The notes under the pieces: generated by a model
What the model was told of the DNA's origin: nothing
What the model saw: only the letters and a program-made list of their open reading frames with translations
Database searches by the model: none
Position numbers and translations under genes: made by a program
In this document: positions 25,137 to 33,594 of the stretch, one piece after another
How positions within the stretch are numbered: position 1 is the first letter of the stretch
Layout of the letters: each line of letters opens with the position of its first letter
From: Streptomyces sp. NRRL S-244
Lineage (GTDB): Bacteria > Actinomycetota > Actinomycetes > Streptomycetales > Streptomycetaceae
NCBI RefSeq assembly: GCF_000717915.1
Contig: NZ_JOCX01000005.1
Coordinates: 1-64,000, forward strand
Length of the DNA: 64,000 nt
Direction: 5' to 3'

Positions 25137-25165
25137 GGGGCAACAGGAGCCACTCCCGTTGCCCC
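25137..25165 (+). repeat. fusA-tuf intergenic inverted repeat
   Basis: GGGGCAAC (25137-25144) and GTTGCCCC (25158-25165) form a perfect 8-bp stem with an inner GAG/CTC pairing. It lies about 80 nt before tuf and may be a leader hairpin or partial terminator. Confidence 0.55.
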
Positions 25166-25245
25166 GGGGACCGGCCGGCTTTCCAGCAAAGATCACCTGG
25201 CGCCGATCTGTAAGGCGTACAGAACCACTCTCCAGGAGGACCCCC

Positions 25246-26439
<1,194 letters not shown>

Positions 26440-26487
26440 TTCGTGCTCTGACCTGGTAGCTCGCGCGAGCGGGCACCATGTTTGACA

Positions 26488-26533
26488 GAAGGGCCCCTTC
26501 CCCACCGCCTCGGCGGCGGGGGAGGGGCCCTTC
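26488..26533 (+). terminator. Terminator of the str operon
   Basis: A long stem pairs GAAGGGCCCCTTCCCC (26488-26503) with a GGGGGAGGGGCCCTTC right arm ending at 26533 (one T-G pair), with an inner CCGCC/GGCGG stem. It lies about 50 nt after the tuf stop. Confidence 0.85.
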
Positions 26534-26549
26534 GTCGTACGGTCCGTAC

Positions 26550-26606
26550 GGGTCACGGGTCACGGGTCACGGGGCACGGCATACGGCTCACCGCTCACCG
26601 CTCACG
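26550..26606. repeat. Two 7-bp tandem repeat arrays
   Basis: GGGTCAC occurs three times in tandem (26550-26570), followed by a GGGGCAC variant; after 8 nt GCTCACC occurs twice, then GCTCACG (26586-26606). A perfect inverted repeat GTACGG-T-CCGTAC (26537-26549) precedes the arrays. All lie between two terminators in non-coding DNA. Confidence 0.8.
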
Positions 26607-26615
26607 GCCTACGGA

Positions 26616-26652
26616 AGAGGGCCGCACCCCCGATCACGGGGTGCGGCCCTCT
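26616..26652 (-). terminator. Terminator of rfbC (probably bidirectional)
   Basis: A 15-bp perfect stem (26616-26630 with 26638-26652) around CGATCAC, about 20 nt beyond the rfbC stop on the minus strand. It marks the boundary between the str operon and the rhamnose genes. Confidence 0.85.
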
Positions 26653-26673
26653 CTCGTGCCCTGCGGGGAGCCG

Positions 26674-27276
26674 TCAGCCGGTCACGCGCAGGGACTCGGT
26701 GAACTCCTTGCAGACGGCGTAGTCCGGCAGCAGGCCCGACTCGATCGCCTCGGCCAGCGTCGGCGCGGCCTCGTCGCGGGCGGACAGCAGCGGCACGTCG
26801 GCCGGCCACTCGATGCCCAGGTCGACGTCGAGCGGGTGAACCGAGTGCTCGCCGGTCGGGTTGTACGTCTCCGAGCACAGGTACGAAAGCGTGGCGTCGT
26901 CGCTCAGCGCGCAGAACCCGTGGCCCAGGCCCTCCGGGATGTAGACCGCACGGCGGTCCACGTCGTCCAGGCGGACACCCTCCCAGCGGCCGAAGGTCGG
27001 GGAGCCGACCCGCAGGTCCACGATGACGTCGAGGACGGCGCCGCGTACGCAGGTCACGTACTTGGCCTGGCCGCGCGGCACGTCGGCGAAGTGGATGCCG
27101 CGGACCACGCCGCGCGAGGACACCGAGAGGTTCGCCTGCGCCAGGTTCAGCGGGTGGCCGACGACCTCGGACAGCTTGTCGAAGCGGTACCACTCGGTGA
27201 ACAGGCCGCGCGGGTCGCCGTGCAGCTGCGGGGTGATCTCGTAGGCGCCCTCTATCGAGAGCTGGCGGAACTTCAC
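26674..27276 (-). CDS. rfbC: dTDP-4-dehydrorhamnose 3,5-epimerase
   Basis: RmlC converts dTDP-4-keto-6-deoxyglucose to dTDP-4-keto-L-rhamnose, the third step of dTDP-L-rhamnose synthesis. The 200-residue cupin protein shows [28 protein letters not shown] (the catalytic His in GIHF near residue 60), [25 protein letters not shown] and the Tyr segment YLCSETYNP. Its ATG overlaps the rfbA stop by 4 nt (27273-27276), so the two are translationally coupled. Sister paralogues in antibiotic clusters make other deoxysugars, but all four rml activities occur together here, favouring L-rhamnose. Confidence 0.95.
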   Translation of the reverse strand: MKFRQLSIEGAYEITPQLHGDPRGLFTEWYRFDKLSEVVGHPLNLAQANLSVSSRGVVRGIHFADVPRGQAKYVTCVRGAVLDVIVDLRVGSPTFGRWEGVRLDDVDRRAVYIPEGLGHGFCALSDDATLSYLCSETYNPTGEHSVHPLDVDLGIEWPADVPLLSARDEAAPTLAEAIESGLLPDYAVCKEFTESLRVTG

Positions 27277-28148
27277 CGGGAGGACTCCTCTTCGAGCAGG
27301 CCGATCAGGTAGTCGCCGTAACCGCTCTTGAGCAGCGGCTGGGCCAGTTCGCGCAGCTGCGCGGAGTCGATCAGGCCGGCCCGCCAGGCCGCCTCCTCGA
27401 TGCAGCCGATCTTGAAGCCCTGGCGCTCCTCGATCACGCGGACGAACTCCGAGGCCTGGACCATGGAGACGAAGGTCCCGGTGTCCAGCCAGGCGGTGCC
27501 GCGGTCGAGGATGGTGACATTCAGCTCACCGGCCTGGAGGTACGCGTCGTTGACCGCGGTGATCTCCAGTTCGCCGCGCGCGCTGGGCTTCAGGTTGCGG
27601 GCTATCTCGACGACGCGGTTGTCGTAGAAGTACAGACCCGGCACCGCGTAGCGGGACTTGGGCTTGACCGGCTTCTCCTCGATGGAGATGGCCTGGCCGT
27701 TCTCGTCGAACTCGACCACGCCGTACGCGGTCGGGTCGGCCACCGGGTAGGCGAAGACCCGGCCGCCCCGGGAGTCGGTGTGCTCCGCCAGGCGCGTGCC
27801 GAGGCCGCTGCCGTGGAAGATGTTGTCGCCGAGGATCAGGGCGACGGACTCGTCGCCGATGAAGTCGGCGCCGAGCACGAACGCCTGGGCGATGCCCTCG
27901 GGGCGCTCCTGGACCGCGTACTCCAGCCGGATGCCGAACTGGGAGCCGTCGCCGAGCAGTCGCTCGAACTGCGCACGGTCCTCCGGTGTGGTGATGACGA
28001 GAATCTCGCTGATTCCGGCCATGACCAGGGTGGAGAGCGGGTAGTAGATCATCGGCTTGTCGAAGACGGGGAGCAGCTGCTTCGAGACTGCCCGGGTCAG
28101 CGGCCAGAGTCGGGATCCGGTGCCACCGGCCAAGAGAATTCCACGCAT
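27273..28148 (-). CDS. rfbA: Glucose-1-phosphate thymidylyltransferase
   Basis: RmlA makes dTDP-glucose from glucose-1-phosphate and dTTP, the entry step of dTDP-rhamnose synthesis. The 291-residue product starts with the nucleotidyltransferase motif [17 protein letters not shown] and contains [43 protein letters not shown] and [11 protein letters not shown] choose ATG 28148 over a GTG two codons upstream (28154) because TAGGGT on the minus strand (28156-28161) lies exactly 7 nt before this ATG, the spacing of leaderless genes. The gene is divergent from rfbB with about 80 bp between the starts. Confidence 0.95.
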   Translation of the reverse strand: MRGILLAGGTGSRLWPLTRAVSKQLLPVFDKPMIYYPLSTLVMAGISEILVITTPEDRAQFERLLGDGSQFGIRLEYAVQERPEGIAQAFVLGADFIGDESVALILGDNIFHGSGLGTRLAEHTDSRGGRVFAYPVADPTAYGVVEFDENGQAISIEEKPVKPKSRYAVPGLYFYDNRVVEIARNLKPSARGELEITAVNDAYLQAGELNVTILDRGTAWLDTGTFVSMVQASEFVRVIEERQGFKIGCIEEAAWRAGLIDSAQLRELAQPLLKSGYGDYLIGLLEEESSR

Positions 28149-28155
28149 GGGCACA

Positions 28156-28161
28156 ACCCTA
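28156..28161 (-). promoter_or_regulatory. -10 box for leaderless rfbA-rfbC mRNA
   Basis: TAGGGT on the minus strand, 7 nt before the rfbA ATG. It faces away from the rfbB -10 box about 55 bp away. No strong -35 is seen. Confidence 0.5.
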
Positions 28162-28216
28162 TGCGAGAGCGCCGGTGGTGCAGCGGTGCGGGCCCGGTGG
28201 GTGGTGTACGAGCGGC

Positions 28217-28222
28217 TAGACT
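28217..28222 (+). promoter_or_regulatory. -10 box for rfbB (leaderless or nearly so)
   Basis: TAGACT at 28217-28222 lies 9 nt before the rfbB ATG at 28232, and no Shine-Dalgarno is present between. The -35 region is poor, so an activator or an extended -10 may be involved. Confidence 0.5.
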
Positions 28223-28231
28223 CTTCGTATT

Positions 28232-29209
28232 ATGCGCATCCTCGTGACCGGCGGCGCCGGCTTCATCGGTTCAGAGTTCGTCCGCCAGCAGCTCGGTGCG
28301 GACGCATCGGCCCAGATCACGGTCTTCGACAAGCTGACCTACTCGGGCGTCGAGGCCAACCTCGCCCCGGTCGCCGACCACCCCGGTTACAAGTTCGTCA
28401 AGGGCGACATCTGCGACGCCGAGGCCGTCGACCAGGTGATGCCCGGGCACGACGTGGTGGTGCACTTCGCCGCCGAGTCCCACGTGGACCGCTCGATCGC
28501 CGGTGCCGGCCCGTTCGTGATGACCAACGTCGTGGGCACCCAGGTGCTGCTGGACGCCGCCCGCAAGCACGGCGTCGGCCGCTTCGTCCACATCTCCACC
28601 GACGAGGTGTACGGCTCGATCAGCGAGGGCTCCTGGACCGAGGAGTGGCCGCTGGTGCCGAACTCCCCGTACTCCGCCTCCAAGGCCTCGTCCGACCTGC
28701 TGGCCCTGGCCTACGCCCGGACGCACGGCATGGACGTCGTCGTCACGCGCTGCTCCAACAACTACGGGCACTACCAGTTCCCGGAGAAGGTCATCCCGCT
28801 GTTCGTCTCGAACCTGATGGACGGCAAGAAGGTCCCGCTGTACGGCAACGGCGGCAACGTGCGCGACTGGCTGCACGTATCCGACCACTGCCGCGGCATC
28901 GACCTGGCCATGCGCAAGGGCCGGGCCGGCGAGGTCTACAACATCGGCGGCGGCACCGAGCTCACCAACAAGGAGCTCACCGGCGTGCTGCTCGAAGCGG
29001 CCGGGCTGGGCTGGGACATGGTCGAGCAGGTCGAGGACCGCAAGGGCCACGACCTCCGCTACTCCATCGACATCAGCAAGATCGGCGCGGAGCTCGGCTA
29101 CGCCCCGCAGGTCACCTTCGAGGACGGCATCAAGGCCACCATCGAGTGGTACCGCGAGAACCGTGCCTGGTGGGAGCCGCTGAAGGCGAAGGCGGCCCTG
29201 CAGAAGTGA
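28232..29209 (+). CDS. rfbB: dTDP-glucose 4,6-dehydratase
   Basis: RmlB, an NAD-dependent short-chain dehydrogenase-type enzyme, converts dTDP-glucose to dTDP-4-keto-6-deoxyglucose. The 325-residue product has the Rossmann motif GGAGFIGS at residues 7-14, HFAAESHVDRSI, the HISTDEVYG segment carrying the Thr-Asp-Glu catalytic triad, YSASKASSD with the catalytic Tyr-Lys pair, RCSNNYGHYQFPEKVIPLF and RDWLHVSDHC. The stop overlaps the rfbD GTG (GTGA), so the two are coupled. It begins the rightward part of the glycan locus. Confidence 0.96.
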   Translation: MRILVTGGAGFIGSEFVRQQLGADASAQITVFDKLTYSGVEANLAPVADHPGYKFVKGDICDAEAVDQVMPGHDVVVHFAAESHVDRSIAGAGPFVMTNVVGTQVLLDAARKHGVGRFVHISTDEVYGSISEGSWTEEWPLVPNSPYSASKASSDLLALAYARTHGMDVVVTRCSNNYGHYQFPEKVIPLFVSNLMDGKKVPLYGNGGNVRDWLHVSDHCRGIDLAMRKGRAGEVYNIGGGTELTNKELTGVLLEAAGLGWDMVEQVEDRKGHDLRYSIDISKIGAELGYAPQVTFEDGIKATIEWYRENRAWWEPLKAKAALQK

Positions 29210-30138
29210 AGACCAATCCGCGAGCCGGGCGCTGGCTCGTCACCGGCGCGGCCGGGATGCTCGGCCAGGACGTCCTGACCGTCCTGAAGGCCTCCGGGAT
29301 CGAGGCCGTGGGCCTGCGCCGCGCCGACCTCGACATCACCGACCCGGCCGCCGTCCGCGCGGCGATCGAGGGTGCCACCGTGGTCGTGAACTGCGCGGCC
29401 TGGACGGACGTGGACGGTGCGGAGACGGCCGAGGAGGCCGCCACCGCCGTCAACGGCACGGGCGTACGCGTCCTCGCCGAGGCCTGCGCCGCCGCGCATG
29501 TGCGCCTGCTGCACGTCTCCACCGACTACGTGCTCCCCGGCGACGCCGCCGAGCCGTACCGCGAGGACGCCGAGACCGGCCCGCTCAACGCGTACGGGCG
29601 CTCCAAGCTGCTCGGCGAGCAGGCCGTCGCCGAACTGCTGCCGCAGGACGGCTACATCGTCCGGACCGCCTGGCTGTACGGCGAGCACGGGCCGAACTTC
29701 GTCGCCACCATGCTCAAGCTGGCCGCCCAGCGCGACACCCTCGACGTCGTCGACGACCAGCACGGCCAGCCCACCTGGTCCTACGCGCTGGCCCGCCACC
29801 TGGTCGAGCTCGGCCTGGCCGCGCTGAAGGGCCACGCCATGGGCGGGGTCTACCACGGCACCGCGAGCGGCCGGACCACCTGGATGGGGCTGGCCCGCGA
29901 GACGTACCGGCTGAGCGGGCTCGACCCGGAGCGGATCCGGCCGACCACCTCCGCCGCGTTCGTCCGCCCGGCCGCCCGCCCCGCGTTCAGCGTGCTCGCG
30001 CACGAGCGCTGGGACGAGGCGGGTCTCGCACCGCTCGCCGACTGGCGCGAGCAGCTCGCCGAGGCGCTGGCCGCCCCCGCGTTCACCGCGCTGGCCGACG
30101 CCGCCAGGAACCGCGGTACGGACGGCAGTACGGGATGA
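29206..30138 (+). CDS. rfbD: dTDP-4-dehydrorhamnose reductase
   Basis: RmlD reduces dTDP-4-keto-L-rhamnose with NAD(P)H to dTDP-L-rhamnose, the last step. The 310-residue product starts at GTG 29206, overlapping the rfbB stop. It shows the NAD(P) motif VTGAAGMLGQDV near residue 12, NCAAWTDVDGAE, LHVSTDYVLPG, YGRSKLLGE with the Tyr-Lys pair, RTAWLYGEHGPNF and DDQHGQPTW. The flippase ATG overlaps the stop (ATGA), so sugar supply is coupled to export. Confidence 0.94.
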   Translation: MKTNPRAGRWLVTGAAGMLGQDVLTVLKASGIEAVGLRRADLDITDPAAVRAAIEGATVVVNCAAWTDVDGAETAEEAATAVNGTGVRVLAEACAAAHVRLLHVSTDYVLPGDAAEPYREDAETGPLNAYGRSKLLGEQAVAELLPQDGYIVRTAWLYGEHGPNFVATMLKLAAQRDTLDVVDDQHGQPTWSYALARHLVELGLAALKGHAMGGVYHGTASGRTTWMGLARETYRLSGLDPERIRPTTSAAFVRPAARPAFSVLAHERWDEAGLAPLADWREQLAEALAAPAFTALADAARNRGTDGSTG

Positions 30139-31466
30139 AGTCCCTGCTGAGCAGGCTCACCGCGGCGCTGCCGCCGGGCACCGTTGCGGTGGCCGGCGGC
30201 ACTGTCGTGCTCGGTGCGGCCTCGTACGTCCACCTGGGCGTGGCCGGCCACAGCCTGTCCACGGACGCCATGGCGAACGTCTCGGTGCTGTGGACGATCG
30301 TCATGGCGCTCGGCCTCGGCATCTTCTTCCCCATCGAGCAGGAGCTCACCCGGATCGTCGCCGCCCGCGTGGTGCACGGCCAGGGCGCGGCTCCCGTGCT
30401 GCGCCGGGCCACGCTGCTGACCTCCGCCATCCTCGGCGCGACCCTGCTCGTCCTCGCCCTCGGCGCCGGCCCGATCGCGGAGCTGCTGTTCCGCGGCGAC
30501 CGCGGCCTGGTGGCGGCCCTCGGCGGGGCGTTCACCGGCATGGCCGTCTGCTACCTGACCCGCGGAGTCCTGGCCGGCCTCGGCCGGTTCGGCGCGTACG
30601 GGACGCAGCTGGCCGTCGACGGCGGGCTGCGCATCGCCCTCGCGTTCGGCTGCGCGGTGGCCGGGCTGCACTCGGCGCTCGCCTTCAGCCTGGTCCTGGC
30701 CGTCGCACCGATCGCCGCGACGCTGGTCACCCTGCCGACGCTGCTGCGTGCCGTGGAGCCCGGCGAGGAGATCGCCTGGCGCGAACTGACCGCCGGGCTC
30801 GGCCTGCTGATCTGCTCGACCCTGCTGTCCCAGGTCGTCGTCAACGCCGCGGTGATGAGCACCAAGCTGCTCGCCCCCACCGACAGCGTGCTGATCGCGG
30901 CGCTGCTGAACGCGCTGGTCCTGGCCCGGGTGCCGCTGTTCGTCTTCGGCTCGCTCCAGGCCTCGCTGCTCGGCGGGCTCACCGCCGCCTACACCGCCGG
31001 CGACCGGGCGGCGTTCTCCGCGATGCTGCGCCGGATCGGCGTGGTCGTCGGGCTGCTGGGGCTGCTCGGCGGCGTGCCCGCGACCGTGCTCGGCCCGTGG
31101 CTGATCAAGGTGCTGTTCGACGCCGGACCCGTACTGGGCCGTCTCGACTTCTTCCTTTTGTCCGCAGGCACCGTGGCGTACATGTTCGCGATGGTCCTCG
31201 GCCAGGCGCTGATGGTATTCAAGCGGCACAACCTGCAACTGCTCTGCTGGGCCGCCGGCACCGTCGTCCTGATCGGTGTCACCTTCGCACCGGGCGAAGT
31301 GGCCCTGCGCGTCATCCTGGCCTACGCCCTCGGCTCCCTCGCCACCGTGCTCGGTATGCTGGCGGTGCTGAGGCTGAGGTTCCCCGGAGCGGATCCGGGC
31401 GCGACCGAAGGACCCGGGCACAAGGTCGCCGCAAGCCCACTGGGCGCCGGAGCGGTCGGGGAGTGA
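30135..31466 (+). CDS. Polysaccharide/lipid-linked oligosaccharide flippase-like membrane protein (MOP superfamily)
   Basis: A 443-residue protein with about 12 predicted membrane spans and few charges in them, of the Wzx/MATE-like kind that flips undecaprenyl-linked oligosaccharides across the cytoplasmic membrane. Early segments include LGVAGHSLSTDAMANVSVLW and GLGIFFPIEQELTRIVAARV, the latter typical of polysaccharide exporters; long hydrophobic helices follow ([39 protein letters not shown]). The ATG overlaps the rfbD stop. The gene is followed 2 nt later by a GT2 enzyme. The substrate is inferred to be a rhamnose-containing glycan from context; no direct evidence. Confidence 0.8.
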   Translation: MKSLLSRLTAALPPGTVAVAGGTVVLGAASYVHLGVAGHSLSTDAMANVSVLWTIVMALGLGIFFPIEQELTRIVAARVVHGQGAAPVLRRATLLTSAILGATLLVLALGAGPIAELLFRGDRGLVAALGGAFTGMAVCYLTRGVLAGLGRFGAYGTQLAVDGGLRIALAFGCAVAGLHSALAFSLVLAVAPIAATLVTLPTLLRAVEPGEEIAWRELTAGLGLLICSTLLSQVVVNAAVMSTKLLAPTDSVLIAALLNALVLARVPLFVFGSLQASLLGGLTAAYTAGDRAAFSAMLRRIGVVVGLLGLLGGVPATVLGPWLIKVLFDAGPVLGRLDFFLLSAGTVAYMFAMVLGQALMVFKRHNLQLLCWAAGTVVLIGVTFAPGEVALRVILAYALGSLATVLGMLAVLRLRFPGADPGATEGPGHKVAASPLGAGAVGE

Positions 31467-31468
31467 CC

Positions 31469-32221
31469 ATGCCGGCTTCCGACGTCCCACCGATCACCGA
31501 GCACGCGCACGTGCCACATTCCGCTGGAGCTACCGTGTCCCAATACGACGATGTCTGGCTGGTCATCCCGGCCTATAACGAGGGCCAGGTGATCGCCGAT
31601 GTGGTCGAGGGAGCGCGCAAGACCTTCCCGAACATAGTCGTCGTCGACGACGGCAGCTCCGACAACTCGGCCGAGCACATCGCGACGACCGGTGCCCACC
31701 TCGTGCGCCACCCCGTCAACCTCGGCCAGGGCGCCGCCCTCCAGACCGGCCTCAAGTACGCCCTCTCGCAGCCCGGTGCCCGCTACTTCGCGACGTTCGA
31801 CGCGGACGGCCAGCACCAGACGCACGACGTCGAGAAGATGGTCCAGGTGCTGCGCGACGACGAGGCCGACGTGGTCCTCGGCTCGCGCTTCATCGAGCAG
31901 AACGGCCAAGTGCCGTGGATCAAGCGCGTCGTGCTGCGCACGGCCGCGACGGTCAGCCCGACCGCCCGCAAGCTGAAGCTCACCGACTCGCACAACGGCC
32001 TGCGGGTGCTCAGCCGCAAGGCCGCCGAGCAGCTGAACATCACCATGAACGGCATGGCGCACGCGTCGGAGATCGTCGGCTACCTGGCCGGGTCCGGCCT
32101 GCGCGTCACCGAGGTCCCCGTGGACATCCTCTACACCGAGTACTCGCGCGCCAAGGGCCAGTCCCTGATCAACGGCGTCAACATCATCTTTGACATCACG
32201 ATGCGGGAGCGAAGCCGCTGA
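31469..32221 (+). CDS. Family 2 glycosyltransferase, DPM1/DPG-synthase-like
   Basis: A 250-residue GT2 enzyme without a C-terminal membrane anchor. Motifs: WLVIPAYNEGQVIADVVEG, VVVDDGSSDNS (nucleotide-sugar site), NLGQGAALQTGLKYAL, the metal motif FDADGQHQ and DVVLGSRF. This is the polyprenyl-phosphate mannose/glucose synthase pattern, suggesting transfer of one sugar onto a polyprenyl phosphate at the inner membrane face. Start 31469 has GGGGAG and follows the flippase stop by 2 nt; a GTG at 31535 with GGAG is an alternative that removes 22 non-conserved residues. The DUF2304 partner overlaps its stop. Confidence 0.88.
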   Translation: MPASDVPPITEHAHVPHSAGATVSQYDDVWLVIPAYNEGQVIADVVEGARKTFPNIVVVDDGSSDNSAEHIATTGAHLVRHPVNLGQGAALQTGLKYALSQPGARYFATFDADGQHQTHDVEKMVQVLRDDEADVVLGSRFIEQNGQVPWIKRVVLRTAATVSPTARKLKLTDSHNGLRVLSRKAAEQLNITMNGMAHASEIVGYLAGSGLRVTEVPVDILYTEYSRAKGQSLINGVNIIFDITMRERSR

Positions 32222-32658
32222 TGAAGTACTTCTGGATCCAGCTGCTGCTCATCGCTGGCTCGGTGTCGATGGCGCTCATGTTCATACGGACGTGGGGCCA
32301 GGCGAAGAACCGCGCCTGGAAGCGCATCGCGTTCTCCCTGTTCGTCATCGTCAACGTGTACGCCGTGCTGCGCCCCACGGACGTCACGTGGGTGGCGCAC
32401 CAGCTCGGCGTCGGCCGCGGCACCGACCTCGTGCTGTACGTCATGGTGCTGGCGATGGGCTTCCTGACCCTCAACACCTTCCTCCGCTTCCGCTCGTTGG
32501 AGAAGAAGCTCACCGACCTGGCCAGGACCGTGGCCCTGGCCGAGGGCGCACGGCACAACGACGCGCGCCTCGGTTCGACCGCGGCCCCCGTCGTGACGGA
32601 GGCCGTCGTCGCCGAGCCGAAGCCCGAGCCCGTCGACTCCGACACCGTGAAGGCCTGA
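32221..32658 (+). CDS. DUF2304 membrane protein, partner of the GT2 enzyme
   Basis: A 145-residue protein with three hydrophobic spans: WIQLLLIAGSVSMALMFI, IAFSLFVIVNVYAVL and LVLYVMVLAMGFLTLNTFL. A coiled-coil-like stretch follows (RFRSLEKKLTDLARTVALAE), then an acidic tail. This matches DUF2304, which in many genomes directly follows DPM1-like GT2 genes and is thought to hold the soluble transferase at the membrane. The ATG shares its A with the GT2 stop (TGATG). The role as membrane partner is inferred from context. Confidence 0.85.
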   Translation: MKYFWIQLLLIAGSVSMALMFIRTWGQAKNRAWKRIAFSLFVIVNVYAVLRPTDVTWVAHQLGVGRGTDLVLYVMVLAMGFLTLNTFLRFRSLEKKLTDLARTVALAEGARHNDARLGSTAAPVVTEAVVAEPKPEPVDSDTVKA

Positions 32659-32664
32659 CGTCCC

Positions 32665-33570
32665 GTGGTGACCTTCGACTTCATGCTCCCCTACTACGGG
32701 GACGTGCAGCTGATGCAGGACGCCGTCCGCAGCGTGCTGGCCCAGACGGACCCGGACTTCCGCCTCGTCGTCATCGACGACGGCAAGGAGCCGGACGTCC
32801 CGGGCTGGTTCGAGGCCCTCGGCGACGAGCGGGTTCACTACACCCGCAACGAGCAGAACCTCGGCATCACCAAGAACTTCCAGAAGTGCGTACGGCTCTC
32901 CGAGGCCGACCACGTCGTCATCATGGGATGCGACGACCTGCTGCACCCGCACTACCTGGAGACCGTCCGCGGCCTGATCGCCGACAACCCGGGCATCGGC
33001 ATGGTCCAGCCCGGCGTCGAGGTCATCGACGGCTCCGGGCAGGTCGCGTACGGGCTCGCCGACCAGACCAAGCGGCGGCTGTACGCACCGCAGGTCAAGG
33101 GCCGGCGCCTGATGGGCGGCGAGGAACTGGCCACCAGCGTGCTGCGCGGGAACTGGCTGTACTTCCCGTCCATCTGCTGGCGCGGCGAGGCCCTGCGCGG
33201 GGTCAACTTCCGCGACGAGTACTCGGTGATCCAGGACCTGGCCCTGGTGGTGGACCTCCTCGAACTCGGCGAGCAGATGCTGATCGACGAGTCCACGACG
33301 GTGTTCCAGTACCGCCGCCACGCGGTCAGCGAGTCCTCGGTGCAGGCCTTCTCCGGCACCCGCTTCGCCGAGGCCGAGCGGTACTTCTCCGCCGCGGCCG
33401 ACCGGATGGACGCCCGGGGCTGGCCCAAGGCCGCGCGCGCGGCCCGCTTCCACAGCGCCTCCCGCTTCCACGCCATCACCATGCTCCCCGGCGCGCTGCT
33501 CCGCGGACACCGAGAGGGCGTCCGCACGCTCGCCAAGCACGCGTTCACCGCCGGTCAGCGCGCCGACTGA
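32665..33570 (+). CDS. Family 2 glycosyltransferase
   Basis: A 301-residue GT2 protein. The N terminus DFMLPYYGDVQLMQDAVRSV and LVVIDDGKEPDVPGW form the nucleotide-binding half; HVVIMGCDDLLHPHYLETV supplies the Asp-Asp metal site, and DLALVVDLLELGEQMLID is the acceptor-side region typical of bacterial surface-glycan transferases such as rhamnosyltransferases. GTG start at 32665, 6 nt after the DUF2304 gene. Sugar and acceptor are unknown; dTDP-rhamnose is a reasonable donor given rfbABCD next door. Confidence 0.87.
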   Translation: MVTFDFMLPYYGDVQLMQDAVRSVLAQTDPDFRLVVIDDGKEPDVPGWFEALGDERVHYTRNEQNLGITKNFQKCVRLSEADHVVIMGCDDLLHPHYLETVRGLIADNPGIGMVQPGVEVIDGSGQVAYGLADQTKRRLYAPQVKGRRLMGGEELATSVLRGNWLYFPSICWRGEALRGVNFRDEYSVIQDLALVVDLLELGEQMLIDESTTVFQYRRHAVSESSVQAFSGTRFAEAERYFSAAADRMDARGWPKAARAARFHSASRFHAITMLPGALLRGHREGVRTLAKHAFTAGQRAD

Positions 33571-33594
33571 CACCCGCGACGGAATTGGACTGAG

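Noticed and set aside
26550-26606. A possible CRISPR or CRISPR-like array
   Set aside because: Repeat unit is only 7 bp and the copies abut without spacers.
29850-31490. A 546-codon minus-strand frame across the flippase gene
   Set aside because: Antisense shadow with Gln/His/Gly-rich composition and no domain; the plus-strand flippase has clear spans.
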